From assembly GCA_002404465.1 (NCBI GenBank), contig DHJT01000009.1, positions 6,528 through 24,631 on the forward strand: 18,104 nucleotides of DNA, in the 5' to 3' direction. Shown here one piece after another: positions 1-7,416 of the stretch. Position 1 is the stretch's first letter, and each line of letters begins with the position of its first letter. A program made the position numbers and the translations under genes. The notes under the pieces were generated by a model. It was not told the DNA's origin and ran no database searches. It saw only the letters and a list, made by a program, of their open reading frames with translations. Source of the DNA: Sutterella sp. UBA4713 (lineage in GTDB: Bacteria; Pseudomonadota; Gammaproteobacteria; Burkholderiales; Burkholderiaceae_F).

Positions 1-152
1 ACATAGCGCTCCTGATCGGTATCTTCAATGCGAAGCAGGAACTTGCCGCCGAAATGGCGAGCGACGGCCCAGCAATAAATTGCGGTTCTGGCGGTTCCTA
101 AGTGCATCATTCCTGTCGGAGACGGGGCGATGCGGGTGCGAATTTCTTTCAT
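1..152 (-). CDS. gltX: Glutamyl-tRNA synthetase, N-terminal part (partial, cut by left edge)
   Basis: This is the first 50 codons of a class I aminoacyl-tRNA synthetase that charges tRNA-Glu in the cytoplasm. The visible protein begins MKEIRTRIAPSPTGMMHLGT. It contains the PSPTG-x-x-HLGT form of the HIGH ATP-binding signature, followed by the ARTAIYCWAVARHFGG and LLRIEDTDQERY blocks typical of GluRS and GlnRS. The ATG at 152-150 is preceded on the minus strand by GAGG at a spacing of 6, which supports this start. The gene is divergent from the antiporter at 428. GluRS is preferred over GlnRS because the motif sits at the very N-terminus, but the part that would prove it lies outside the window. 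Confidence 0.9.
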   Translation of the reverse strand, partial: MKEIRTRIAPSPTGMMHLGTARTAIYCWAVARHFGGKFLLRIEDTDQERY

Positions 153-184
153 AACAAACCTCAAAAGGAGTGGTGTTTTTTCCT

Positions 185-207
185 CGATGCGCTTCTTTTA
201 CGCATCG
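185..207. other. Perfect 7-bp hairpin in the gltX leader region
   Basis: CGATGCG (185-191) is complementary to CGCATCG (201-207) across a 9-nt loop. It lies 33 nt upstream of the gltX start. No T-run follows on either strand, so it is not a standard terminator. It may be a leader structure of gltX or an operator. Function unknown. Confidence 0.35.
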
Positions 208-366
208 GACAACACGGTGAAGGCGATTTTAGCGCATGGTAGAGGATGCGATTTCATTGGTAAAACCGAGGGAAACCGTCGGATTCGTGCTCGGTCGGCC
301 TAGTTCGAAATGATTAAGCAAAAATGCAACAAAAAAACTTTGACCTTCAGAGGCCCCAAGAGCCGC

Positions 367-385
367 TTTCCGTTACAATCGGAAA
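367..385. promoter_or_regulatory. Inverted repeat overlapping a possible -10 box upstream of the antiporter
   Basis: TTTCCG (367-372) and CGGAAA (380-385) form an inverted repeat with a 7-nt spacer that contains TACAAT (374-379), a good -10 hexamer. No good -35 lies at 16-18 bp; the best TTGACC (340-345) is 28 bp away. An operator covering the -10 of the gene at 428 is plausible but unproven. Confidence 0.3.
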
Positions 386-427
386 CGGAGGTGGGGGAAG
401 AACAATTTCCTTAGGAAGGAGGAAAGT

Positions 428-1834
428 ATGCGTTTTTCACGCACGCTTGCCGTTTTGGCAGGCTTGTCTCCCCTTGTTGCTTGCGCTTCTGCGCTAAACG
501 GCGCAGAGCTATCCGGTTATTGGGCAATTCCCTTTGCCGGTATTTTGTTGAGCCTGGCACTTTGCCCGATGGTTGTTCCGAATTTTTGGCACCATCACTA
601 CGGCAAGGTCGCTGTTTGTTGGGCTCTGATTGCTGCCGTTCCGCTTTTTTACGTTTTCGGCTCCGACGTTGCCGTTACGGAAATTGCCCACACGCTTTTG
701 GCCGATTATGTTCCGTTCCTCTTGTTTGTAGGGACTCTTTACATTATCGCCGGAGGTATTCATATTCGGAGCACGTTCGCCGGCCGTCCGGTGTTTAACA
801 CCGGCTTTCTCGCAGTCGGTGCCGTTTTGGCCAATGTGATGGGCACAACAGGCGCCGCGATGCTTTTAATTCGCCCGCTTATTCATGCGAATATGGGACG
901 CAAATACACGGCGCACACCTTTATCTTTTTTATTTTTATTGTGGCCAATATCGGCGGTTGTTTGACTCCGCTCGGTGATCCGCCTCTTTTCCTCGGATTC
1001 CTGCGCGGCGTGACGTTCTTCTGGACATTCCAGCACTTGTTTTTACCCTGGATTACGACGATTGCAATCCTTTTGACGGTTTATTTCATCATTGATGAGT
1101 GTTGCTATTGTCGAGAGAAAGCCGCACACACATTTGTAGCACATCCGGAAAAGCAAGTGCCCTTCCGAATCGAAGGGAGCATTAATTTTCTGTACCTTGC
1201 CGGCATGGTCGCCGTCACGTTAACGAGCGGAGTTTGGAAGCCGGGTATTGAATTTACCGTTCTCGGTGTGCATTTGCCGCTACAGGGTTTGGTTCGTGAT
1301 GTGTGTTACATCACTTTGGCTCTTTTAAGTTATTTCACGACACAGGAAAAGGTCCATGCGGTCAATCACTTTAATTTTGAGCCGATCAAGGAAATTGCCA
1401 AACTCTTTTTCGGCATCTTCGTGTGTATTGTTCCGGTTCTCGAAATGCTCAAAGCCGGTACGAACGGTGTTTTCGCACCGCTCGTGACGTTGGTTTCGAC
1501 GGCCGAAGGTGCGCACCACAACGGGATGTATTTCTGGATGACTGGGGCTCTTTCGGCGTTCTTGGATAATGCGCCGACCTATCTGGCGTTCTTTAACCTT
1601 GCAAGCGGTGATGCGGTTGCCATGATGACCACACATGCTAAGACTTTGATGGCCATTTCAATGGGCTCGGTCTTTATGGGCGCACTTTCTTATATCGGAA
1701 ATGCTCCCAACCTCATGACGGTTTCGATTGTTCGTCAGAGAGGCTTTACGATGCCGAGTTTCTTCGGTTATATGGTTTGGTCCGTAGGCATTCTTTGCCC
1801 GACGTTCGCATTGGTGGTTTGGTTTTTCGTATAA
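428..1834 (+). CDS. CitMHS_2-type sodium:proton antiporter / ion transporter family protein
   Basis: This 468-residue polytopic inner-membrane protein belongs to the ion-transporter superfamily branch usually annotated as NhaD-like Na+/H+ antiporter or putative citrate transporter (Pfam CitMHS_2). It has many hydrophobic segments from residue 5 onward. The diagnostic motifs are TPLGDPPLFLGF (about residues 184-195), LSAFLDNAPTYLAFF (about 377-391) and SYIGNAPNLM (about 422-431); the discontinuous helices of this fold carry such Asp/Asn-Gly-Pro motifs. The ATG follows AAGGAGG at a spacing of 5, a very strong ribosome binding site. It is probably monocistronic, because a strong terminator follows. 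Likely role: sodium extrusion and pH homeostasis, with organic-anion transport as the alternative. The exact substrate cannot be read from sequence. Confidence 0.82.
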   Translation: MRFSRTLAVLAGLSPLVACASALNGAELSGYWAIPFAGILLSLALCPMVVPNFWHHHYGKVAVCWALIAAVPLFYVFGSDVAVTEIAHTLLADYVPFLLFVGTLYIIAGGIHIRSTFAGRPVFNTGFLAVGAVLANVMGTTGAAMLLIRPLIHANMGRKYTAHTFIFFIFIVANIGGCLTPLGDPPLFLGFLRGVTFFWTFQHLFLPWITTIAILLTVYFIIDECCYCREKAAHTFVAHPEKQVPFRIEGSINFLYLAGMVAVTLTSGVWKPGIEFTVLGVHLPLQGLVRDVCYITLALLSYFTTQEKVHAVNHFNFEPIKEIAKLFFGIFVCIVPVLEMLKAGTNGVFAPLVTLVSTAEGAHHNGMYFWMTGALSAFLDNAPTYLAFFNLASGDAVAMMTTHAKTLMAISMGSVFMGALSYIGNAPNLMTVSIVRQRGFTMPSFFGYMVWSVGILCPTFALVVWFFV

Positions 1835-1855
1835 GTAATTTTTTTCAAATGCCGA

Positions 1856-1889
1856 CCGTCGGGCGCATGTGCGTTCGGCGGTTTTTTTT
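1856..1889 (+). terminator. Intrinsic terminator of the antiporter gene
   Basis: CCGTCGGGCGC (1856-1866) pairs with GCGTTCGGCGG (1871-1881) over 11 bp, including three G-U wobbles, around an ATGT tetraloop. Eight T residues (1882-1889) follow directly. It sits 22 nt after the stop of the antiporter and separates it from the autotransporter. Confidence 0.88.
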
Positions 1890-1921
1890 GCGTCATATTT
1901 ATAAGAAAAAGGAGAGTGGGC

Positions 1922-4462
1922 ATGGAAGCTGTAACGGCAGAAGGAGGGGCTTTTTCCCGAAAAGGCTTTTCGGTTAAAAAATTCAGTTTGGCTTGTGTTG
2001 TCGGCGCGCTAACCGGCATCTCTTCGGTGGCGGGAGCCGAAACGACCTTACCTATTGAATTGACGACTCAAGACGATTCCGTGACCTCTGAGATAATTAG
2101 TGAGGCAATCCAGAAGGCAATCAACGACAATGAGGAAAGCTATGACTTTTATTCAATCCGGATTCTCGACAGTCGGCCGAACGGTATTGCCTATCGCGTG
2201 ACGGGAGACAGCACTGAAGGGTCGATTTTCAGCACATATGACGTGGCTCGCTTCTCAATTGAAGCGCAAAGTGGCATCGGCATGGGATTTACCGGAGAAG
2301 CACCCTCTGAGACAATCAACTGTGACGTTGATATCAAGGCACGAACGGTATTGAGCGATAAATCAACGGCCGGTGCACGATTGGCATTTGAAGCAAGAAA
2401 TGGGGCTGAAAAGTCACCGACGGTTAACCTTGAGGGTGATTTTGAATTCGGTAGGGGTTTCTTGGACTTTTCCGGGGTTGATGCGACGCTTGCCGGTCAG
2501 GGCACAATCGGAACGTTGGCTTTGTGGCAACACGGGCAAGGAGGGGAGCAAGGTCCTTTTTCGACGAAGGTGACGATTCAAGATAACCCTTCCGTGCCGT
2601 ACAAGACGTTTCTTAAAATCGATACGCTTGATGTGACGGACGGGACCTTGGATATTTTAGGGCGCTATGCCGGAACCTTTGTGCATGTCGGAAAGCTGGG
2701 GAGTCAGGACTCTTACGGAGAAAATATGCCGGGTACCGGTGGGACGGTGCATGTGACGGGGAAGGCGGCTTTGTCGCTGATTAAAACAAATGAAGACGAG
2801 GATCCTTCCGAGATTCAAAGGAAGGTGCTCGGCGCGGTCAACGATGCCACAATGGTTTGCGGTTCGGAACGGGCAAGTATCGTCCTTGATCGCTTGGAGT
2901 CGATTCCCATCGTAAATAAGGAAGGTCAGAGCTTTTTAATTTGCATCGGAGACGAAAGTGATGCGCCGGAGAAAGATTCCTCAGGAATTTTTGTCGGGAA
3001 AAACGGCCGCGTCGTCTGGATGTATTCAAGGCCTCAAGAGACCGAAGAAACTGCAACTGACGGCCGCAAGATGCAACGAGCCCCGTCGACTGAATCACAG
3101 GGAAATTTGACGCTCACGTTGTCTGAAGACGCGGAGCTTGTGATCAACGGATGGGACGGCAAGGAGGCGACATTTAATTTGAACGGGATGCCTGATGCTC
3201 TCATCACCAACGGCAACATTCATTTGATCGGAACCAAAATCGGGCGGGGAACGATTGTTTCGACCGGTGACGGCACATTTCGTATTGAACGACACTTGAT
3301 GCAAAATGCTTTCGGGCTCAAGGCATTTCACTGCGTGCAGGAAACGGAGAATCGGTTGTACGCAGAGGCTTTTTCATCTCCGGGCGAAGAATTCATTCGC
3401 ACGGCTATTGAAGATACGAAAGTCGGCGAAGATGTGTTCGCGCAACTTATTGACACGGCTGTTTTTCTTCCGTTTTCGTCAAGAACGCTGGTTTATGCCG
3501 AACGTGCTTTTGACAGTGCGCACGACAGGCTTCTGGAAAGAGACATTCCGCGAACGGCTCAGGATGATCACTGGTGGGTGACTTGGGAAACCGAAAAGCT
3601 TCGCCTTGCGGATGCGACGAATAACGCCACTCTCACGAGCATTCGTCTCGGATGCGACACGGATCTTACGGAAACGTGGAGCGCAAGCGCTGTTTTTTCC
3701 GGTACCAAGTTCGACGCAGATGATACAAGAGGGGAAGCGATTAACATGGACGGGTCGGTGGCCTCCGTGGGAGCAAGTCTTGAAAAGCGCTTTTCCGACA
3801 AAAGCGCCTTGCGTTTTGGGGTGACGGTCGCCAAAGCACAACTAACAGCCAAACAACTTGCCGTCGGTCACCGACTTAAAACCGAACCGGAACTTCTTTT
3901 GGCCGGCCTCGGGGCTCGTGTGAATACAACATACGGTGAAGCGGTTCTTGTAAAGCCCTTTGTCGGAATCAATCTTTACTACGCCAAGATGTCCGAGGGG
4001 GATATTCTGGATTATGACCAAAACAAGGGACACGACGGCATCGGGTTTAAGACTGGGGCGAAGAAACGGGTTTGGGGCAGTGTCTCGACCGGAGCACAAA
4101 TTTCAACTCAATGGGATGTTGCGAGTTATTCAATCAAGCCTTCGCTTGGTTTTGTCGGTAAGGCGTACGTCGGAGATCGCAAGTGGAAGGCTCAGGCAGC
4201 TCTTGCTACAGGACAATCACACCTCGATTATGCGCAATTTGAAGCAACGGGAGCTTGGTCTGTTCGGGCCGAAGCGGCGCTAAAACTGGCCTCTTCCCGC
4301 AGTGTTCCCGTCACCGAAGGCGGAATATTCGGTTTCGGAGCCAAGCCAACGGGAAAGACAACGACCGAAGATTGGCATATGGACTTAAAGGTCGGGATAG
4401 CACGGTCGGAACGCTCCGAGAAAAATTCCTACGCACGTATTGAATATCGTCAGAACTGGTAA
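1922..4462 (+). CDS. Autotransporter (type Va secretion) outer-membrane beta-barrel protein
   Basis: A 846-residue protein. The N-terminus has an extended signal peptide: a polar stretch, then KKFSLACVVGALTG and a likely cleavage after AGA near residue 40 (mature start ETTLPIEL). The passenger (about 40-545) has alternating polar/hydrophobic strands with repeated Thr-Leu-x-Ile and Gly-rich turns, as in a pertactin-like beta-helix, and no recognised protease or lipase motif. From about residue 550 (WWVTWETEKLRLAD) to the end is an autotransporter barrel domain with amphipathic strands, ending in an aromatic residue (ARIEYRQNW), as needed for BAM recognition. The ATG at 1922 is chosen over GTG at 1916 because AAGGAG (1909-1914) lies 7 nt before the ATG and overlaps none of it. 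The passenger has four cysteines, uncommon in this class. Likely a surface adhesin; ligand unknown. Confidence 0.85.
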   Translation: MEAVTAEGGAFSRKGFSVKKFSLACVVGALTGISSVAGAETTLPIELTTQDDSVTSEIISEAIQKAINDNEESYDFYSIRILDSRPNGIAYRVTGDSTEGSIFSTYDVARFSIEAQSGIGMGFTGEAPSETINCDVDIKARTVLSDKSTAGARLAFEARNGAEKSPTVNLEGDFEFGRGFLDFSGVDATLAGQGTIGTLALWQHGQGGEQGPFSTKVTIQDNPSVPYKTFLKIDTLDVTDGTLDILGRYAGTFVHVGKLGSQDSYGENMPGTGGTVHVTGKAALSLIKTNEDEDPSEIQRKVLGAVNDATMVCGSERASIVLDRLESIPIVNKEGQSFLICIGDESDAPEKDSSGIFVGKNGRVVWMYSRPQETEETATDGRKMQRAPSTESQGNLTLTLSEDAELVINGWDGKEATFNLNGMPDALITNGNIHLIGTKIGRGTIVSTGDGTFRIERHLMQNAFGLKAFHCVQETENRLYAEAFSSPGEEFIRTAIEDTKVGEDVFAQLIDTAVFLPFSSRTLVYAERAFDSAHDRLLERDIPRTAQDDHWWVTWETEKLRLADATNNATLTSIRLGCDTDLTETWSASAVFSGTKFDADDTRGEAINMDGSVASVGASLEKRFSDKSALRFGVTVAKAQLTAKQLAVGHRLKTEPELLLAGLGARVNTTYGEAVLVKPFVGINLYYAKMSEGDILDYDQNKGHDGIGFKTGAKKRVWGSVSTGAQISTQWDVASYSIKPSLGFVGKAYVGDRKWKAQAALATGQSHLDYAQFEATGAWSVRAEAALKLASSRSVPVTEGGIFGFGAKPTGKTTTEDWHMDLKVGIARSERSEKNSYARIEYRQNW

Positions 4463-4465
4463 AGA

Positions 4466-4500
4466 AAACACCGAGTTTTTGAGAAAGGGCCTCGGTGTTT
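4466..4500 (+). terminator. Probable terminator after the autotransporter
   Basis: AAACACCGAG (4466-4475) is perfectly complementary to CTCGGTGTTT (4491-4500), a 10-bp stem with a 15-nt loop, starting 4 nt after the stop codon. The T-tract is short (TTT plus a later TTTT), so termination may be partial. The A-rich and T-rich stem edges make it possibly bidirectional. Confidence 0.65.
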
Positions 4501-4537
4501 GAGCGTTTTGGTCAGGTAGAAATCAATGGGATTGTCT

Positions 4538-4633
4538 TGTCAGGCGAATTTTAATTTGACCTCCAAAAACGTCTTTTGAATTGATCCATGTTTGTTACCC
4601 GGCCAGCACCGTTCCAGCGGCGTGACCGATGGT
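4538..4633 (-). repeat. Possible terminus of a decayed IS21-family element
   Basis: Starting at 4538 the plus strand reads TGTCAGGCG followed by AATTTGACC, with a second related block AATTGATCC about 25 nt further in. IS21-family ends commonly begin with TGT-type termini and carry several internal repeats of this TTTGACC kind. The segment lies directly downstream of the istB-like stop codon, where the right end is expected. No matching second end was found upstream, so the boundary is inference. Confidence 0.35.
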
Positions 4634-4770
4634 TAAAGCCCTTCTTTTTCCAATAAACGGTGGCTATCCCCTCGAATGACAACCACTTCACTGCGGTGGA
4701 GCAGTCTGTCAAGCATTGCTGTCATTAGGGTCACATCAAACATCCCCCCAAAAAAGGATTCGGAATTCCC
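4633..4770 (-). pseudogene. istB: Truncated istB (IS21-family helper ATPase) C-terminal remnant
   Basis: Reading the minus strand from about 4770 to the TAA at 4635-4633 gives roughly 45 codons, including SFFGGMFDVTLMTAMLDRL and LLHRSEVVVIRGDSHRL, then LEKEGL and stop. This matches the conserved C-terminus of IstB-type ATPases (the pattern W-G-x-x-F-x-D-x-x-x-x-x-A-x-L-D-R-L-x-H-x-x-x-x-x-x-x-x-G-x-S-x-R). The rest of the ATPase, including Walker A and B, and the transposase istA are absent. Frames upstream show no further similarity. It is a dead fragment left by insertion and deletion. The identification is by eye on a short segment. Confidence 0.6.
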
Positions 4771-4858
4771 CTCAAATTTTCTACAGAAGCCCTCTCTCGA
4801 TGTTGACACTCCTTCGAGACAAGGACTTTAGTTGAAGAAATTTTCAGAAATACTCGAA

Positions 4859-4889
4859 CTGCCTCTTCGAAAACTTTTCGAGGAGGCAG
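4859..4889. repeat. 31-nt near-perfect palindrome
   Basis: CTGCCTCTTCGAAAA (4859-4873) faces TTTTCGAGGAGGCAG (4875-4889) around a single C. Fourteen of 15 positions are Watson-Crick and the remaining one is a T-G wobble. No T-run follows on either strand. It could form a cruciform, act as an operator, or be the stem of an old terminator. It is not tied to a recognised gene. Confidence 0.6.
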
Positions 4890-5154
4890 GAGGTAGATAG
4901 GGTGTTTCCTCTAGATCTGTTCAATTAGTCATTCTTAGAAAAGGAATCAATTTTCCTTATGTTGTTAGGGCGTACACAAGGGCGTTAATACAATAAAAAA
5001 CAGATTTAGCAGTTTGAATTCCGCTGATTAATTTTAATTTTGCATTGATTTCAAATTGTTTTTTCTGTACGGAGGGTTTCATTAACAAACAGCAAATGTT
5101 CGGAGGATTGTTCTGCTGGTTATGAGGGCTATCCTGCGTAACGTACGTGCAAAT

Positions 5155-5202
5155 AAAGGAGAATCGATTGTTGTAGTCCTATAACAATTGAATGTGTTGA
5201 TT
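5155..5202 (+). promoter_or_regulatory. Shine-Dalgarno separated from the start by a hairpin (Dcu carrier leader)
   Basis: AAAGGAGAA (5155-5163) is the only good ribosome binding site before the Dcu carrier, but it is about 41 nt from the ATG at 5203. Between them, CGATTGTTGTA (5165-5175) pairs with TATAACAATTG (5180-5190) over 11 bp with two G-U wobbles and a GTCC loop. Removing the 26-nt hairpin leaves 6 nt to the in-frame GTG at 5194 and 15 nt to the ATG at 5203. A structure that bridges an over-long spacer is known from phage T4 gene 38. The role here is inference. Confidence 0.5.
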
Positions 5203-6522
5203 ATGGTAACTATTCTTGAATTTATCGTTCTTTTTGCCGCTATTTTGATCGGTGTTCGGTTCGGCGGCATCGCTCTGGGTTTCTGGGGTGGTTTGGGTCT
5301 TTTTGTTCTTTCTGTCGGATTCGGCGTGGTTCCAACGTCGCCACCGATTGACGTGATGCTCATCATTTTTGCCGTTTGTATGTGTGGTTCCTGCATGGAA
5401 GCGGCCGGAGGTTTGGATATCTTGGTCCGTTTCGCCGCCAAAATTATTCGTAGGAATCCGAAATATGTCGCGATTGTTGCGCCGGTCGTGAGTTTCTTTC
5501 TGACATTTTTCGCAGGTACCGGCAATGCTGTGTACGCCATCCTTCCCGTGATTTATGAAGTGAGTTACAGCGCGAATGTTCGCCCTGAACGCGCCATGGC
5601 AGCGGCCGCCGTTGCCGGCCAGGTTGGAATTACCTCCAGCCCGATTGCAGCTGCCGTAGCTGCCATGATCGGTTTAATGGCCGCCAACGGTCATGAAGAA
5701 ATCGGTCTTGGCACGATTTTGATGGTCACATTCCCGGCTTGCCTGATTGGCGTTGTAGTCGGGTCCGCCTTCGGTATGTTCCGCGGTAAGGAATTAAAGG
5801 ATGATGCAGCCTACCAAGCTCGTTTGGCGCGCGGTGAAATCCTTCCTCCGCAAAAGATTGATGATCGTCCCCTGCCGACTTCGGCGAAATGGTCCGTTTT
5901 TATTTTCTTCAGTGCCATTGTCGTGATTGTCCTTGCCGGTTTCTTCCCTGAATTGCGTGTTTTGCGCGGACAAACGAAAGCCGTGAGCATGTCGTTGGTT
6001 ATCGAAGGTGTAATGTTGGCCGCCGGAGCTTTGATGTTCTTGGTCTGCAAGCCGGACGCCGGAAAGGTTGCCAAGGGACAAGTTCTCCATGCTGGCGTTA
6101 TTTCCATTGCGGTTGTTTTCGGTATTGCTTGGATGTCGGATTCCTTTATTGCCGCTAATTCTAAGGTCTTTATGGATGTCGCCGGGTCCGTTGCACAGAG
6201 CATGCCGGTTCTCTTCGCTTTGATTTTGGCTGCGATGTCCGCTTTGCTCGGAAGTCAGGGGGCGACAACGCGCGCGGTTATGCCGTTGGGATTTGCATTG
6301 GGCATTCATCCGATGCTTCTCGTTGCGATGTTCCCTGCCGTGAATTGTCTTTTCATTCTTCCGACGACGGGACCTGCGTTGGCGGCCGTCGGAATGGACC
6401 GCTCAGGAACAACCTATATCGGGAAATACGTGATTAATCACTCCTTCCAATTCCCCGGCTTGGTTATGGTCATTATCGCCGTGACCGTCGGTTGCCTGAT
6501 GGTTAGTACAGGAATCGTCTGA
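5203..6522 (+). CDS. DcuA/DcuB-family anaerobic C4-dicarboxylate transporter
   Basis: A 439-residue inner-membrane carrier of the Dcu family, which exchanges fumarate, malate or aspartate for succinate during anaerobic fumarate respiration. Recognised blocks are FGGIALGFWGG (20-30), PPIDVMLIIFAVCM, RRNPKYVAIVAPVVSFFLT, FFAGTGNAVYAILPVIYEV, RPERAMAAAAVAGQVGITSSP and the C-terminal DRSGTTYIGKYVINHSF. It mixes DcuA-like features (FFAGTGN, SALLGSQGAT) with DcuB-like ones (RPERAMAA), so I give no A/B label. The ATG at 5203 reproduces exactly the residue spacing from Met to the first GG pair in E. coli DcuB. TTG 5188 and GTG 5194 are in-frame alternatives; the frame is closed by TAA at 5182. The upstream leader has an unusual hairpin. 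A terminator follows. Confidence 0.88.
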   Translation: MVTILEFIVLFAAILIGVRFGGIALGFWGGLGLFVLSVGFGVVPTSPPIDVMLIIFAVCMCGSCMEAAGGLDILVRFAAKIIRRNPKYVAIVAPVVSFFLTFFAGTGNAVYAILPVIYEVSYSANVRPERAMAAAAVAGQVGITSSPIAAAVAAMIGLMAANGHEEIGLGTILMVTFPACLIGVVVGSAFGMFRGKELKDDAAYQARLARGEILPPQKIDDRPLPTSAKWSVFIFFSAIVVIVLAGFFPELRVLRGQTKAVSMSLVIEGVMLAAGALMFLVCKPDAGKVAKGQVLHAGVISIAVVFGIAWMSDSFIAANSKVFMDVAGSVAQSMPVLFALILAAMSALLGSQGATTRAVMPLGFALGIHPMLLVAMFPAVNCLFILPTTGPALAAVGMDRSGTTYIGKYVINHSFQFPGLVMVIIAVTVGCLMVSTGIV

Positions 6523-6557
6523 TTTTCAGAACGGATTCTGGGTTGTGAGAATTTTTC

Positions 6558-6596
6558 CCGGGGCGACACTGAGAAATGGGTCGCCTCGGTTTTTTT
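6558..6596 (+). terminator. Intrinsic terminator of the Dcu carrier gene
   Basis: CCGGGGCGAC (6558-6567) pairs with GTCGCCTCGG (6580-6589) over 10 bp with one G-U wobble and a 12-nt loop, followed by seven T residues (6590-6596). It lies 35 nt after the stop and 21 nt before the hydrolase start, so the hydrolase depends on readthrough or its own promoter. Confidence 0.88.
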
Positions 6597-6617
6597 GAAT
6601 GTAATTAAGGAGTGGAC

Positions 6618-7409
6618 ATGAAAGTTTTGTCCGATTTCGTTGAAAGTATGTTTTTTCACTGTGACGGGAGAGCCTACTGGAAACCGGAACATTACGGATT
6701 GTTAGGCAAGTCGTTTAAAACGCTGACGAAACGGGGTAATACTTTAGACGGACTCGTACTGGAATCTCCTCGAGCGAAAGAAAAAAAGAAAGTCGTGCTT
6801 TACTTCCATTCGGCGGAATTTAATCGTGAATTCAATCTACCTCAGGTCGTTTTTCTCGCGATGGCAGGATTTCGTGTTCTTCTTTTCGATTACAGCGGAT
6901 GCGGGCTGAGTACTGGCAAATGCACGCTTGACGGGCTGGGTGAGGACGCTGAGAGTGTGCTCGGTTGGCTAGATGGCTCGCCTTATAAATCCGCCTCGTT
7001 AACGTTTTTTGCTCAGGGGGTTGGGTGCGATGCCGCATTGCAACTGATGGCATTGCATCCGGCGCGATGTAACGGATTAATTCTGGAGTCAGCCTATTGC
7101 TCACGAAGCGGATGGATTAAAGAGCGTTGGGGCCCTGTAATCGGCGATTTGGCGGCACATGCTTTGCAATGCCATGCTCCTGACCCCGGAAGTATTCTTG
7201 AAAAAGTTCGAGTTCCGATTCTTCTTATCTATCCGGAATGTGACGATTTTGTTCGTGTCGGACAGAGAGAGGCCGTGATTTCAAAAACCAGGAAAGCATC
7301 CGTCTGGATTGTTCCCGGGAAGAGGTTTCTCGGAATATTTGCCGATGCGCAGGGAAAATGGCATCAGGATGTGGTGAAGTTCATTCGCGGGACGAAAACT
7401 TTCGGATAA
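6618..7409 (+). CDS. Alpha/beta-hydrolase fold protein lacking the nucleophile serine
   Basis: A 263-residue cytoplasmic protein with the alpha/beta-hydrolase layout of the BEM46/serine-aminopeptidase type. Strand-turn VVLYFHSAEFNRE (59-71) is in the oxyanion-hole position, LLFDYSGCGLSTGK (88-101) is the usual DYxGxGxSxG block, and VPILLIYPECDDFV (199-212) carries the acid region (Asp209/Asp210). At the nucleophile elbow the expected GxSxG is AQGVG (132-136), so the catalytic serine is Gly134. The C-terminal region where His normally follows the last strand reads VPGKRFLGIF and has no His there. It is therefore likely a pseudoenzyme or an altered enzyme. The ATG at 6618 follows AAGGAG by 5 nt and is preferred over GTG 6612, which overlaps that site. 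It converges on the LysR gene with 7 nt between them. Confidence 0.75.
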   Translation: MKVLSDFVESMFFHCDGRAYWKPEHYGLLGKSFKTLTKRGNTLDGLVLESPRAKEKKKVVLYFHSAEFNREFNLPQVVFLAMAGFRVLLFDYSGCGLSTGKCTLDGLGEDAESVLGWLDGSPYKSASLTFFAQGVGCDAALQLMALHPARCNGLILESAYCSRSGWIKERWGPVIGDLAAHALQCHAPDPGSILEKVRVPILLIYPECDDFVRVGQREAVISKTRKASVWIVPGKRFLGIFADAQGKWHQDVVKFIRGTKTFG

Positions 7410-7416
7410 TTGGGGA

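Larger units (their letters stand above)
4501..5187. other. Gene-poor stretch with decayed mobile DNA
   Basis: No intact gene is visible here. From left to right the stretch holds a possible IS21-type terminus near 4538, a truncated istB remnant (4633-4770), a 31-nt near-perfect palindrome (4859-4889), an AT-rich section (about 4900-5070) that may carry the promoter of the Dcu carrier (for example TACAAT at 4989-4994 with no good -35), and the leader of that gene with a Shine-Dalgarno and hairpin from 5155. The open frame on the minus strand at 5082-5540 overlaps the Dcu gene and looks like a shadow. Confidence 0.6.

Noticed and set aside
340..379. TTGACC and TACAAT as a sigma-70 promoter
   Set aside because: The spacing is 28 bp, far outside 16-18 bp. 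The TACAAT is kept only as a possible -10 box.
5040..5060. FNR-like box TTGAT upstream of the Dcu gene
   Set aside because: Only the first half-site matches TTGAT; the second half is not ATCAA-like, so oxygen control is not supported by sequence.
5082..5540. Minus-strand open frame of 152 codons across the Dcu start
   Set aside because: It overlaps a strongly conserved Dcu gene on the other strand, has no family resemblance and no ribosome binding site of note; it is a shadow frame.
6885..7030. GxSxG hydrolase motif
   Set aside because: DYSGCGLSTG resembles a serine motif but is the strand-4 turn of the fold, not the nucleophile elbow, which reads AQGVG.
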